Assembly: GCA_025808415.1 (NCBI GenBank)
Contig: CP075525.1
Span: 2,031,501-2,095,500 of the forward strand
Origin: Cyclobacteriaceae bacterium
Lineage (GTDB): Bacteria > Bacteroidota > Bacteroidia > Cytophagales > Cyclobacteriaceae
Direction: 5' to 3'
Length of the DNA: 64,000 bases
This document shows, in pieces, positions 45,440 through 54,439 of the stretch. The number at the start of each line of letters is the position of its first letter. Positions within the stretch are counted from its first letter, which is position 1. Under the pieces are notes generated by a model. It was not told the origin of the DNA. It was given only the letters and a program-made list of their open reading frames with translations, and searched no databases. The position numbers and the translations under genes were made by a program.

Positions 45440-45495
45440 GATGCTTATTTGATTGATAATTGCACAAAAGTACATCTTAAATACAGAGCCGTTTA

Positions 45496-45507
45496 TGATT
45501 TAAATCA
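45496..45507. promoter_or_regulatory. Crp/Fnr-type palindrome upstream of the cupin gene
   Basis: TGATTTAAATCA, a perfect 12-bp palindrome of the TGAT-N4-ATCA class, 57 bp from the start. Identical to the site at 55756. Confidence 0.6.
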
Positions 45508-45558
45508 GGTAAGCCTGGAGAGCTAATCTTGAATGTCCGCTTGATTTCCAAATAAAAA

Positions 45559-45618
45559 CCTCACCCCGTCCTCGTTCCTCGGACACCCCTCTCCTGAAGG
45601 AGAGGGGAATTGGTGAGG
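45559..45618. repeat. Nested palindromic element
   Basis: Outer stem CCTCACC / GGTGAGG and inner stem CCCCTCTCCT-GA-AGGAGAGGGG (45586-45607). It lies between the cupin and acyltransferase genes and looks like a dispersed palindromic repeat. Confidence 0.7.
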
Positions 45619-45730
45619 TGTTAATCTTGGTTATACTATATAATTTGAAGAAGTTAAATGTACATGAACAAAAGCTAATCTGTTTCTGTAAAAGGTGAAA
45701 ATGTTACACCTTGTAGTATAATTTTAGGCT

Positions 45731-46279
45731 ATGAAATGGCTTTGCAGGTTTTATTTGAAGTTGATAGGCTGGAGAACCGGCAGTACACTTGATCCTTCAG
45801 TTAAAAAATGTGTATTGGTTGCTGCGCCCCACACCAGCAACTGGGATTACCCGATTGCGCTGGCTACCCTGTACGCCAGCGGGGTAAAGGTTCGCTTTCT
45901 GGCTAAAGACAGTCTTTTTAAGTTTCCACTTGGTATACTCATGCATGCTACCGGAGGCATGCCGGTAGATCGCTCAAAACACAATAATTTGGTGGATGCA
46001 CTGGTGCATAAATTTCACCAGCATGAAGAGCTTATTTTGATGATTGCTGTGGAAGGTACGCGCAGTTATGTGAAAGAATGGAAATCAGGATTTTACCACA
46101 CAGCTGTTGGTGCTGGTGTACCTATTGCGATGGGATATCTCGATTATGGAAAAAAGGTTGCTGGCTTTGGCGACTTGTTTTACCCCACAGGCGACTATCA
46201 AAAGGATCTTCTGGAAATTCAGAATTTCTATCGAAAGTTTACCGCCCGTCATCCGGAGAAGTCGAGTCTTAATCAGTAA
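45731..46279 (+). CDS. Lysophospholipid/1-acylglycerol-phosphate acyltransferase-like protein
   Basis: 182 residues of the PlsC-like fold. The acyltransferase HxxxxD block is APHTSNWDYP, with the partner motif EGTRSYVKEWKSGFYHTAVGAGVPIAMG. The protein is short and has one hydrophobic N-terminal stretch for membrane contact. It would pass an acyl chain to a lysophospholipid or related acceptor; the precise acceptor is unknown. Confidence 0.85.
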   Translation: MKWLCRFYLKLIGWRTGSTLDPSVKKCVLVAAPHTSNWDYPIALATLYASGVKVRFLAKDSLFKFPLGILMHATGGMPVDRSKHNNLVDALVHKFHQHEELILMIAVEGTRSYVKEWKSGFYHTAVGAGVPIAMGYLDYGKKVAGFGDLFYPTGDYQKDLLEIQNFYRKFTARHPEKSSLNQ

Positions 46280-46285
46280 TAGAAA

Positions 46286-46627
46286 TCACACTTCAATTCT
46301 TCTGATTTTTGTAGGGTGACTAAGTTTAAAATCCAACGATCGGTTATTCATTCGGTAACGGGTGTTTACATAACCTTTTTTGTAGGCCTTTACCCGGGCA
46401 TCAAATTCCAGCATACACCCTTTTGTGAGATCAATTTTTTCAAATGCTTTGGAATAGCTAAACCACACATGATCCGTAACAAGTTTATTCGTACCAGCAT
46501 CAACTACATTACTTAATAATATGGTTTCCTCACTATAGCCTTTGAAATTCGTTTTTTTTCCCAGGCGACTAAACACCGCCCTGAATCTTTTTCGCTCACC
46601 TTCCTGGGTAGCCAGTTCTTTTCGCAT
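46286..46627 (-). CDS. Conserved hypothetical protein
   Basis: 113 residues from the ATG at 46627 (MRKELATQEGERKRF). The pattern RAVFSRLGKKTNFKGYSEETILLSNVVD...DHVWFSYSKAFEKI...FDARVKAYKKGY is one I have seen in small Bacteroidota proteins of unknown function. A strong terminator for the upstream TonB gene ends only 4 bp before the start, leaving little room for a promoter, so read-through or a promoter inside the hairpin would be needed. Confidence 0.65.
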   Translation of the reverse strand: MRKELATQEGERKRFRAVFSRLGKKTNFKGYSEETILLSNVVDAGTNKLVTDHVWFSYSKAFEKIDLTKGCMLEFDARVKAYKKGYVNTRYRMNNRSLDFKLSHPTKIRRIEV

Positions 46628-46630
46628 ATC

Positions 46631-46678
46631 AAAAAATGAAATGCCGTTCAGTCTTTGTAATGAACCGAACGGCATTTC
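46631..46678 (-). terminator. Terminator after the TonB receptor gene
   Basis: A 12-bp perfect stem GAAATGCCGTTC / GAACGGCATTTC with a 17-nt loop and, on the minus strand, a T6 run. Confidence 0.85.
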
Positions 46679-46695
46679 GTTAAGGATTAAAAAGT

Positions 46696-49443
46696 TTAAA
46701 ATCTAAATCCGACTCTGACAAAATAGTAAGCGCCATCTGAACCCATTTGTACCGAATCCATCAATCCTCCCTGATCGGTCCAGGCATCGAATTGTGGAGT
46801 GGGGTATTTATTTAGAAGATTATTTGCTCCAATGGTAAAATTCAATTTTGGAGTAATCTGATAAGAAACACTTATGTCAACTGTTGTAGCGGCATCATAG
46901 GTATCAGTTGCAACTGCCAGTAAAGCATCTGCTTCGGCTTCGTTGGTAGGAGGTGAGTCAACCCATTGAAAATCCTGAAGTATTACCTGGCTGAAGTGAG
47001 TAAGGAAAAGATTAGCTGATAATTTTCCGGCCGTATAACCAACTTGTGCGCCAAACTTATAGTCGGGTGCCGCTGCCTTTAAGTAGGCTTGCGAAAAGGG
47101 GCCGAAAAAAGTATAGGGGTTGAGGGTTCCGTTGTTGACCTTTTTAATGTCCAGGGAGTTGAAATTGCCAGAAAGCCCTGCTGTTAATTTACGGTTCTGA
47201 GAAAGTTGCAGTTGGTACGCCAGCACAATATCTACACCCATTGTCTTTGTATCCACGCCATTTGCAAAAAACTGTGCAGCATCAACACCTAACCCCAGTC
47301 CGGAAGCATCAAAGTTATCAGTCAGTATAATTCTGTTGTCTACACTAATTGAATATGCGTCAACTGTGGCTGTGAAGCCTCCGGTTTTGAATGTAAAACC
47401 TACACTACTGTTAAACGCGGTTTCTTCTTGCAACGGACCAATACCGAATGCTTTTGTTACAGTGCTTGTATTGGCTGATAGAAGGGATGGCACCGAGACA
47501 CCAGCAACAATATTATTGAAAATCAGATTGTAATGAATCTGTGCCAGTGAAGGAGCACGAAAGCCGCTGGAAACAGATGCGCGAATAGAAAATTTTTCAC
47601 CAATATTATAGCGTGAGGCAACTTTGAAGTTAAGTGTTTGACCAAAATCGCTGTAGTTCTCAAAGCGAAGTGCACCGCTGAGCAGAATGTCTTCAGTTAT
47701 ATTTAATTCTGCGTCAGCATAGAGACCAAAATTTGTACGCCCTCTGTCCACCACATTGGATGGACTGTATCCGGGAAATCCTTGTGCACCTCCTGGCAAA
47801 TCATCACCATTTGGATCCTGGGCTGGTACTTGTATTGCTGGATTTGTAATGGCTACTCCGTTCTCGTCATAAATGGCGTAAGAACCCTCTTCACCTGCAA
47901 AAATAGTGAAGCGCTCAGCCCGGAATTCCATACCAAATGCGAGGTTAAAACCAGCCGCAACATTTTTATAATATTTGCTGAGGTCAAGGTTGGTAACATT
48001 CATGGATAAACTATGTCCACCGGCATCAAAATCAGTTGGCGAAGCCGCACCCAACGAGGCATTGTTGGTGCCTTTTATGTAGTAGTGGAAATTGTTACTT
48101 CCGAATGTATTGCTGAAATCGGTCTTCCATCCATTGTCCATGGTATGCCGTATGCCAGCGGAAGCAGCAATATCCCGAATGTCGGAAGTTATGTGAGGTG
48201 TAAATCCATTGGGGTATAGGCTTGGTACCGAACGATTATCTCCATCGGCAAAACTTTCACGTGAAAATGCATAGGCATCGGTTTTTCTCAAGTTTGAGCC
48301 ACCGGAGAAATAGAATTCTGTGGTACTGCTGATGGGTATAGCTGAGTTGATCATGAAATTAAACCCATCTATGGCTGCTGTTCCATATCCTTTACGCCAT
48401 GAAAAACCTGGGCGAAGTGTACGTTCACGCGTCATGTATTCAGTTGTGAAATTGGCATAACCTCCTTTTTCGCCAAGGGCGACACCATAGTTCAAATCAA
48501 ATCTCAAGGTATTACCATCAAACTTACGGTCTTTACCGTCAAGCCTGTTTTTGCCTTCAACGTTCCAAAGCGTTTCACCTGTTTCGTCTTCCCAGCCCTC
48601 GCCAATGGCCGTGCTGTATGCACCATAGGTGAGTCCTCCGGAGACTTCATCATGGTTATCCTTTAAAACAATATTGATTACGCCAGCAATAGCATCTGAT
48701 CCATATTGGGCCGAAGCACCGTCACGAAGTATTTCGATACGCTTGATGGCAGATGCCGGGATAGCATTCAAATCAGTACCAGAGTTTCCGCGGCCACGGG
48801 TTCCAAAAATATTTACAAGAGAAGACTGATGTCTGCGCTTTCCGTTAACAAGTACCAGTGTTTGATCAGGGCCAAGTCCACGCAGTGATGCCGGGTCAAT
48901 ATGATCAGCACCATCAGAGCCCGATTGTTTGGTAGCATTGAAAGACGGTGCAGCATACTGTAGTATCTGATTGATTTCCACTTTACCCATGGTATTCGCC
49001 AGGCTTGCAGCATCAATTACATCAATCGGAACTGGAGATTCTATAACCGTTCTGTTCTGGTTGCGGCTACCTACAATAACTACTTCTGATAATTGCTGTG
49101 AAAGCGGACTGAGTGTTATTGTGTAAGAATTTAGTGAAGTTACTTCAACCGATTGGGTAACGTAACCAACAAAGCTTATCTCCAGCACATCGCCAACGGA
49201 AGCCTGAAGACTAAATCTGCCGGAAGCATCCGAAGTGGTGCCTTGGCGGGTGCCCAGTATTATTACGGTTGCCCCCGCAATGGCATCACCCGATTCTGAA
49301 TCGATAATGCTACCGGTAATAGTTTTTGTATTCTGAAACACATCCAGCGAATTTCCGGATGTTTGAAAGGCTGATACTATCAGCAATAAAATGAAGGTAT
49401 GGCACAACCTGAAGGTGTGCCGGTTAGTAATGATCTCGTACAT
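46696..49443 (-). CDS. TonB-dependent receptor with carboxypeptidase-regulatory-like domain
   Basis: 915 residues from the ATG at 49443. After a signal sequence (HTFILLLIVSAFQTSG), a CarboxypepD_reg-like domain follows (TITGSIIDSESGDAIAGATVIILG, residues about 40-125), then the plug (SPVPIDVIDAASLANTMGKVEINQ, RIEILRDGASAQYGSDAIAGVINI) and a long beta-barrel ending in FVRVGFRF, with the terminal Phe of outer-membrane proteins. It is not SusC-like: no SusD partner is present and the plug is of the classic type. Cargo unknown (metal chelate, vitamin or other). Inverted repeats upstream may bind a regulator. Confidence 0.92.
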   Translation of the reverse strand: MYEIITNRHTFRLCHTFILLLIVSAFQTSGNSLDVFQNTKTITGSIIDSESGDAIAGATVIILGTRQGTTSDASGRFSLQASVGDVLEISFVGYVTQSVEVTSLNSYTITLSPLSQQLSEVVIVGSRNQNRTVIESPVPIDVIDAASLANTMGKVEINQILQYAAPSFNATKQSGSDGADHIDPASLRGLGPDQTLVLVNGKRRHQSSLVNIFGTRGRGNSGTDLNAIPASAIKRIEILRDGASAQYGSDAIAGVINIVLKDNHDEVSGGLTYGAYSTAIGEGWEDETGETLWNVEGKNRLDGKDRKFDGNTLRFDLNYGVALGEKGGYANFTTEYMTRERTLRPGFSWRKGYGTAAIDGFNFMINSAIPISSTTEFYFSGGSNLRKTDAYAFSRESFADGDNRSVPSLYPNGFTPHITSDIRDIAASAGIRHTMDNGWKTDFSNTFGSNNFHYYIKGTNNASLGAASPTDFDAGGHSLSMNVTNLDLSKYYKNVAAGFNLAFGMEFRAERFTIFAGEEGSYAIYDENGVAITNPAIQVPAQDPNGDDLPGGAQGFPGYSPSNVVDRGRTNFGLYADAELNITEDILLSGALRFENYSDFGQTLNFKVASRYNIGEKFSIRASVSSGFRAPSLAQIHYNLIFNNIVAGVSVPSLLSANTSTVTKAFGIGPLQEETAFNSSVGFTFKTGGFTATVDAYSISVDNRIILTDNFDASGLGLGVDAAQFFANGVDTKTMGVDIVLAYQLQLSQNRKLTAGLSGNFNSLDIKKVNNGTLNPYTFFGPFSQAYLKAAAPDYKFGAQVGYTAGKLSANLFLTHFSQVILQDFQWVDSPPTNEAEADALLAVATDTYDAATTVDISVSYQITPKLNFTIGANNLLNKYPTPQFDAWTDQGGLMDSVQMGSDGAYYFVRVGFRF

Positions 49444-49460
49444 AGGGTATTGGTTTAGGT

Positions 49461-49494
49461 TTGAACAAGATATGCAATATCTTAACTTGTTCAA
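49461..49494. promoter_or_regulatory. Nested inverted repeats in the divergent TonB/GreA-like promoter region
   Basis: AAGATATGCAATATCTT (49467-49483) is a 7-bp inverted repeat with a 3-nt centre, enclosed by TTGAAC / GTTCAA. It lies 18 bp from the TonB receptor start and 26 bp from the divergent gene. Confidence 0.45.
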
Positions 49495-49519
49495 AGTAAC
49501 TATATAGTCGTGTAATAAA

Positions 49520-49969
49520 ATGCTGGTAAAACAAAAGTTGATAGAAAGCTGTAGTCAACTCGCTGAAAACCGTATTAGGCAGATTAAAGATGAGCTAAAA
49601 CTTGTTCAGGCTTCTGCCAATCAGGAAACCAAAAGCAGTTCGGGTGATAAGTATGAAACCGGAAGAGCTATGGCTCAACTGGAAATTGAACGATTGACTG
49701 GTCAATTAGCGGAAGCAGAAAGGCTAAAGGACAAATTATTAAGTTTAAAGGATATTATTGGCGCTGATAAGATAGTGCCAGGAGGATTGGTAACAACAAC
49801 CCATGGCAAATACTTTATTAGCGTAAGCCTTGGGCTTATCGAAGTTGACCGTGAAAAATATTTCTGCATCTCTGCAGATGCACCAATAGCCAAAGCGCTG
49901 ATGGGTAAAGATGTAGGAGAGGAAGTCTCTTTTCAGGGTAAAACATTCTCTATTCTTTCTGTTGAGTGA
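49520..49969 (+). CDS. GreA/GreB-like small protein
   Basis: 149 residues. The N-terminal half is a helical hairpin (ENRIRQIKDELKLVQAS, RAMAQLEIERLTGQLAEAERLKDKL), the C-terminal half a small beta domain ending in APIAKALMGKDVGEEVSFQGKTFSILSVE, much like the FKBP-type C-terminal domain of GreA (SPIGRALLGKxxGD). It may modulate RNA polymerase, but it lacks the acidic tip residues I would require to call it GreA. Confidence 0.7.
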   Translation: MLVKQKLIESCSQLAENRIRQIKDELKLVQASANQETKSSSGDKYETGRAMAQLEIERLTGQLAEAERLKDKLLSLKDIIGADKIVPGGLVTTTHGKYFISVSLGLIEVDREKYFCISADAPIAKALMGKDVGEEVSFQGKTFSILSVE

Positions 49970-50125
49970 ATTTCCTGTCACCTGTTTATTACCTCAATTA
50001 TGTATATTTAAGAACGATTTATAAAGTTTAAAAACTGAAAATATTTTAACTTTCAGAATGTTCATTTCTCCTAAACGTGTTATGATAAATTTATTTATAA
50101 TAGAAGCCAGCTCAAAAATACAACC

Positions 50126-50233
50126 GTCATGCGATCCGCCACAGGCGGAGAAGCAATCCCAATTTCAACATAGAGAACGGGATTGCTTCCCTGCCCGTCC
50201 GGCAGGCGGGGGTCGTTCCTCCCTCGCAATGAC
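50126..50233. repeat. Miniature inverted-repeat element (GTCATTGCGA type)
   Basis: Ends GTCATgCGA and TCGCAATGAC, inner arms GAAGCAATCCC (50150-50160) and GGGATTGCTTC (50179-50189). Each arm contains its own GC palindrome (TCCGCC/GGCGGA; CCTGCCCGTCCGGCAGGCGGG). No coding content. Its right end contains the ATG used by the next gene. Confidence 0.8.
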
Positions 50234-50990
50234 GTACTCTTTATTTTTGAGATGGCTTCTGGTAATACTTATCGGAGGAATCGCTTATCCGGCATTAGCG
50301 CAAAAAACGGATTCCCGATATTTTGAAATGCGCACCTATCATTGTCATGAAGGGAAGCGCCCCGATTTAATAAAACGCTTTCAGGATCATACCGTGAAAT
50401 TGTTTGAGAAAAGCGGCATCGAAAACATTGCTTACTTTTTGCCGGTAGATGAAAGTAATAATACATTAACTTTTATACTCGCGTATCCCAACCGCGAATC
50501 GCGGGATAGGTTATGGAATACCTTTGCCAATGATCCGGAATGGAAAGCTGTGTTTAAGCAATCGGAAGCTAACGGACCGCTGTTGACTAAGATTGATCAA
50601 ACATTTATGACGCTGGCACCAGAGTTAAGTTCGGGTATTGCTAAGCTGCCCTCAGAAGAGCGCATCTTTGAGTTGCGAACTTACTTCCTTCATCCGGGAA
50701 GAGTGGATGCGATTAACGCCCGTTTTCGTGATCATACCCGTGCATTATTTGAGCGCCACGGTATGACCAATGTAGTTTACTGGTATACCGTTGAACCTGA
50801 CAATGCTCAACCCAAACTGGTGTATCTGCTGGCCCATAAAGGTGTTGAAGAGGCAAAGAATTCCTTTGATAAATTTCGCGATGATCCGGATTGGAAAAGG
50901 GTGCGTGATGCATCCGAAGTTAGCGGACCTATTGTAGAGCGGATAGAATCAAAATATTTTAAAACGCTTCCATTTTCGCCACTTAAGTAG
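50229..50990 (+). CDS. Exported NIPSNAP family protein (two domains)
   Basis: 253 residues from the ATG at 50229, which gives a signal peptide (LFLRWLLVILIGGIAYPALAQ). Two tandem NIPSNAP ferredoxin-like domains follow: RYFEMRTYHCHEGKRPDLIKRFQDH (about 30-130) and RIFELRTYFLHPGRVDAINARFRDH (about 135-240). Biochemical role is unknown; in Bacteroidota such proteins are common near sugar genes. The 57 codons in front of this ATG lie in an inverted-repeat element and are unlikely to be translated. A TIM-barrel sugar protein gene follows 39 bp later. Confidence 0.87.
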   Translation: MTYSLFLRWLLVILIGGIAYPALAQKTDSRYFEMRTYHCHEGKRPDLIKRFQDHTVKLFEKSGIENIAYFLPVDESNNTLTFILAYPNRESRDRLWNTFANDPEWKAVFKQSEANGPLLTKIDQTFMTLAPELSSGIAKLPSEERIFELRTYFLHPGRVDAINARFRDHTRALFERHGMTNVVYWYTVEPDNAQPKLVYLLAHKGVEEAKNSFDKFRDDPDWKRVRDASEVSGPIVERIESKYFKTLPFSPLK

Positions 50991-51029
50991 GGTGTAACCA
51001 ATACGAGTTTACTATAAACGATTTGAGCT

Positions 51030-51992
51030 ATGAAAAACGAAACTAACCGCAGACTGTTTATTCGTCATTTGGGTATGGCCACTTTGGGCGTTACCATGGT
51101 TCCTGCTTTAGCCACATCCTGTTCACCAAAATCAAAAGAAAATTCAACCGACATGTTTTTTAAAATATCCTTGGCAGAATGGTCGCTGCATAAAGCACTT
51201 TTTGCGAATGAACTGACTAACCTAGATTTTCCTGTTGTGGCGAAAAAGGACTACGGTATTTCAGCTGTAGAGTATGTCAATCAGTTTTTTAAAGACAAGG
51301 TGAAGGACCAGACTTATCTTGCAGAGTTAAAACAACGTTGTGACGACAATGGTGTAACCAGCCTGCTCATCATGTGCGATGGTGAAGGTTACCTGGGTGA
51401 TCTGAATGAAGCCAAACGAAAGGAAGCGGTGGACAATCATAAAAAATGGGTAGAGGCTGCAAATTTTCTAGGTTGCCATTCTATTCGCGTGAATGCATTT
51501 GGTCAGGGAAGTGAGGCGGAAGTGGCTGTAGCAGCCACCGATGGATTGCGATCATTGTCTGAATTTGCCATCGATTTTGATATCAACGTGATTGTCGAGA
51601 ATCATGGAAGCTATTCGTCAAACGGGCAATGGCTCACTACGGTAATTGCCGGTACAGGCATGCCCAATTGTGGTACACTTCCGGATTTTGGTAATTTCTG
51701 TTTGAAGCGAGCTGACGGAAGTGAATGGGGAGGAGCATGCCTGGAGTGGTATGATCGTTATAAGGGGATTGAAGAAATGATGACTTTTGCAAAAGGAGTG
51801 AGTGCGAAAAGTTATGATTTTGATGAAGCCGGTAATTGTATAGAAACTGACTATGACAGAATACTAAGAATTGTAAAGGCCAGCGGCTACACCGGTTACA
51901 TTGGCATTGAATACGAGGGAAGTAAACTTTCCGAACCTGATGGAATACGAGCCACCAAGGCTTTGTTGGAAAGAGTGGGAAAAACTATCTAA
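51030..51992 (+). CDS. Exported sugar phosphate isomerase/epimerase-like TIM-barrel lipoprotein
   Basis: 320 residues. The N-terminus [26 protein letters not shown] is a Tat-like signal with a lipobox Cys. Barrel motifs include [20 protein letters not shown] and [13 protein letters not shown], in line with xylose-isomerase-like proteins. It resembles the exported barrel at 5779 in export route but not closely in sequence. Co-directional with the NIPSNAP gene and convergent with ridA (4-bp overlap of stops). Confidence 0.85.
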   Translation: MKNETNRRLFIRHLGMATLGVTMVPALATSCSPKSKENSTDMFFKISLAEWSLHKALFANELTNLDFPVVAKKDYGISAVEYVNQFFKDKVKDQTYLAELKQRCDDNGVTSLLIMCDGEGYLGDLNEAKRKEAVDNHKKWVEAANFLGCHSIRVNAFGQGSEAEVAVAATDGLRSLSEFAIDFDINVIVENHGSYSSNGQWLTTVIAGTGMPNCGTLPDFGNFCLKRADGSEWGGACLEWYDRYKGIEEMMTFAKGVSAKSYDFDEAGNCIETDYDRILRIVKASGYTGYIGIEYEGSKLSEPDGIRATKALLERVGKTI

Positions 51993-52366
51993 CTCTTCTC
52001 GGCTACACATTCAATCTCTACCAACGCGTCTTTGGGCAGGCGGCTTACCTCTACCGTAGTTCTTGCTGGTTTATGAGCACCAAAGAAGGCTTCATGCGCT
52101 TTGTTCATCTTTTCAAAATCGGCAAAGTTTTTTAAGAACACCGATGTTTTTATAATGTGTGAGCGGTCGCATCCCGCGGCTTTTAAAACAGTTTCAAGAT
52201 TTAACAAGACCAGTTCAGTTTGTTCAGTAACCGTTTCGCCTTCAATGATCATGGTTTGCGGATTTAGCGGGGTTTGACCGGAGCAGAATACCAGGTTTCC
52301 GGATTGTATAGCATGGCTGTAGGGTCCAATGGCAGCGGGGGCGTTTTTAGTAAAAATCTTTTTCAT
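51989..52366 (-). CDS. RidA family protein
   Basis: 125 residues from the ATG at 52366 ([20 protein letters not shown]). RidA proteins hydrolyse reactive enamine/imine intermediates from amino-acid metabolism. Features seen: [19 protein letters not shown] near the start, [19 protein letters not shown] at the end. ARTTVEV supplies the conserved Arg. A 25-residue extension upstream in frame is less likely. Confidence 0.92.
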   Translation of the reverse strand: MKKIFTKNAPAAIGPYSHAIQSGNLVFCSGQTPLNPQTMIIEGETVTEQTELVLLNLETVLKAAGCDRSHIIKTSVFLKNFADFEKMNKAHEAFFGAHKPARTTVEVSRLPKDALVEIECVAEKS

Positions 52367-52376
52367 TGTTTTTCGA

Positions 52377-53435
52377 TTAGATGTAGTCAAATGCAGAGGC
52401 GTATAATGGTTTTGATTGTAAGGTACCGATTTCCTTTTCATCCAAATGCTTGTAGGATGTCATAATGTATACTCCGGAATCTTTCACAAATGAATTTAAC
52501 AATCCCAGTTTACCATAGTCAACAATTGATTTTCTATACGGACAGTTTTCAGCCATCCAGAAAAGAGAGGAGTTTATTTTTTCGCGGTGAAGTAACCCTT
52601 CAAATAATCGAAGTAATGTTTTTTCATAACCCGGCTTAAAATGCAAACCTTCAAAGGCCAGGAATTCAAATCGCTTTGGATTAAATAGTTTGTTTATCAA
52701 GGGTAAACGCGGAAGAATATTCATGATAATTTTGCCCATGATACCCGGCATCTGATTGATAGCCCAATGCACCCGGTGATATTGGCAACCGGCAACTATT
52801 TCATCGTTTTCCCGGATAACAAAATAGTTGTTTTTCAGAAAGAGGTAATCTGTATGAAAAAGTGCGTGATCTTTATAGTGTTGCTGGAGTAGCGTTAATA
52901 CTTCATGCTGTTTTTCCGTTGCACTAATCTGCTCCATGTCTTTTTGCTCTTTTGGAAAAAATCGGCTAAACGCTTGTACCTGTAAGAGTCCTAATTTTTC
53001 ATAGCCGGCATTTTCAACCACCTTATACGAACGGATGTTTCCTTTCTCCACACAGCCAACATAGATTGTCTTTTCTGTTTCGTCTTCCCGCACAACCTCC
53101 ATTACTTTACCGGCAAAGTGCTTGATTATCTTTTTACCCTGTATGGCTGCACCGGCAGCGAAGTACCGGATGATATAACAATTGTAGGGCTGACCCGCCA
53201 CCAGCGGCTGTGTATGACAAAATACGGCTGTCCCTACAATGACATTATTTTGTTCAATGGCATACAGGTAAGGGTCTTTTAATAGTCGTATTAATTCGTT
53301 TGAATTTTTACGCTCGTATACCGTGCCTGCACTTCCCCAGTTAGTATGGTTAAAAAACGCAATACCTTCTTCAGGAATACCATGGTATTTCCAGATGGTT
53401 AAATCATTTTCCTGCAGAACAAGTTTGCGTTCCAT
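52377..53435 (-). CDS. GNAT-like hypothetical protein
   Basis: 352 residues, no signal peptide. The first half has features of a GNAT acetyltransferase (IEQNNVIVGTAVFC, IIKHFAGKVMEVV, YVGCVEKGNIRSYKVVENAGYEKLG, with the RSYKVVENAGYEKLG pattern near the acetyl-CoA site). The second half may be a second, degenerate GNAT unit (YFVIRENDEIVAGCQYHRV). Substrate unknown. It lies just upstream of ridA on the same strand (11-bp gap). Confidence 0.65.
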   Translation of the reverse strand: MERKLVLQENDLTIWKYHGIPEEGIAFFNHTNWGSAGTVYERKNSNELIRLLKDPYLYAIEQNNVIVGTAVFCHTQPLVAGQPYNCYIIRYFAAGAAIQGKKIIKHFAGKVMEVVREDETEKTIYVGCVEKGNIRSYKVVENAGYEKLGLLQVQAFSRFFPKEQKDMEQISATEKQHEVLTLLQQHYKDHALFHTDYLFLKNNYFVIRENDEIVAGCQYHRVHWAINQMPGIMGKIIMNILPRLPLINKLFNPKRFEFLAFEGLHFKPGYEKTLLRLFEGLLHREKINSSLFWMAENCPYRKSIVDYGKLGLLNSFVKDSGVYIMTSYKHLDEKEIGTLQSKPLYASAFDYI

Positions 53436-53491
53436 AGAAGCAATATAATTCTATTCGGGAAATTCTGTGGTTCATATCAAATAAGGTCACT

Positions 53492-53521
53492 AAAAAAGCC
53501 GCCCCGATTTCTCAGGGCGGC
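53492..53521 (-). terminator. Terminator after the DsrE/DsrC/SQR operon
   Basis: On the minus strand GCCGCCC, a 10-nt loop, GGGCGGC and T6. Confidence 0.85.
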
Positions 53522-53539
53522 CAACCTCAACAGAACCAA

Positions 53540-54076
53540 TCATATGAAGATGATCTGTGTTCCCTCGCCTTCGGCCAGGGCATACATATCACCCACGGTT
53601 ATGATTCCTTTTACTTCATCCAAAAAATCTTCTTGTTTCAGATGGAACATATCGGCTGCCAGTTTGCAGGCATAAATTTCTCCGCCACCGGCATCAATCA
53701 TTTGAATAAACTCGGTAACATGAGGCATGTCCAGTTTATCCATTTCTTTTTTCATCATGTAGGATGCAAATGCCTCAAAGCCAGGCAAGCCTGCAAGGAT
53801 GGTTGGCATTTCGGGCATAAAATTCGGATTGCCCACCGTTGCCGTATGTAAATGATCAGCTTTCTTTTTGGTGATCGCATCCAAACCAAAGAAGGTAAAA
53901 AACATTTTGGCTTCTATTCCTTCCATCAAAGCTCCGTTGGCCATGACCAACGCAGCATACACGTCTTCAAGTCTTCCTTTGGAACAAATAACTAATACTT
54001 TTTTTAGTTTTCCTTTATCCTTATTAACCGTAACATCAACTTGTTTTGCTACTGGTTTTTCCATTACGTCTGTCAT
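53540..54076 (-). CDS. DsrE/DsrF/DrsH-like sulfur carrier family protein
   Basis: About 178 residues from the ATG at 54076. KKVLVICSKGRLEDVYAALVMANGALMEGIEAKMFFTFFGLDAI is the DsrE-like Rossmannoid start, and GEIYACKLAADMFHLKQEDF carries the conserved Cys that could hold sulfane sulfur. It closes a three-gene operon with a DsrC/TusE protein (28 bp) and an SQR-type oxidoreductase (23 bp), pointing to sulfur relay after sulfide oxidation. A second ATG four codons in (MEKP) is possible. Confidence 0.85.
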   Translation of the reverse strand: MTDVMEKPVAKQVDVTVNKDKGKLKKVLVICSKGRLEDVYAALVMANGALMEGIEAKMFFTFFGLDAITKKKADHLHTATVGNPNFMPEMPTILAGLPGFEAFASYMMKKEMDKLDMPHVTEFIQMIDAGGGEIYACKLAADMFHLKQEDFLDEVKGIITVGDMYALAEGEGTQIIFI

Positions 54077-54104
54077 AATTTTTTTAGTTTGAAGGCTTAA
54101 ATTT

Positions 54105-54416
54105 TTAAATGCAACTGGCTGGTTTAGGTATACCGGCAAGCTTACTTGAAATTTTAAGTGGTCCGCCAGGGAACAAGGCATAAAATTGCTTGATATCCAC
54201 AATACCGGAATTTCCTAATTTTCTAATGCTAAGTTGTACGCCCTCCTTTTGTTTGGCGCGCAGCCAGTTCAATACTTCAAAGTGCTTATCGGTTAATTCG
54301 ATATTTACCTGTGCCGCCATTTCGCGGGCGAGTTCAGGTGTCCATTCATCCATGTTGGTGAGATACCCTTCGGCATTCACATCAACTGAAGTTCCTGCAA
54401 GTGTTAAGGTTTCCAT
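54105..54416 (-). CDS. DsrC/TusE-like sulfur carrier protein
   Basis: 103 residues. DSRC features: DEWTPELAREMAAQVNIELTDKHFEVLNWLRA and the C-terminal arm ending GIPKPASCI, where the penultimate Cys is the sulfur-carrying residue. The second, more internal Cys of the DsrC arm (in the LACK context of dissimilatory DsrC) is Ser here (KISSKLAG), as in TusE-type single-Cys proteins. So it can carry persulfide but not form the DsrC trisulfide. Confidence 0.88.
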   Translation of the reverse strand: METLTLAGTSVDVNAEGYLTNMDEWTPELAREMAAQVNIELTDKHFEVLNWLRAKQKEGVQLSIRKLGNSGIVDIKQFYALFPGGPLKISSKLAGIPKPASCI

Positions 54417-54439
54417 ATAATTGATTTTTAAGGTTTCTT

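Noticed and set aside
46696..49443. SusC-type nutrient receptor for the starch genes
   Set aside because: There is no SusD partner, the gene is 25 kb from the amylases, and the plug resembles a general TonB receptor.
50058..50228. N-terminal extension of the NIPSNAP protein
   Set aside because: The codons fall in an inverted-repeat element and give a low-complexity lead with no signal peptide, while the internal ATG begins a good one.
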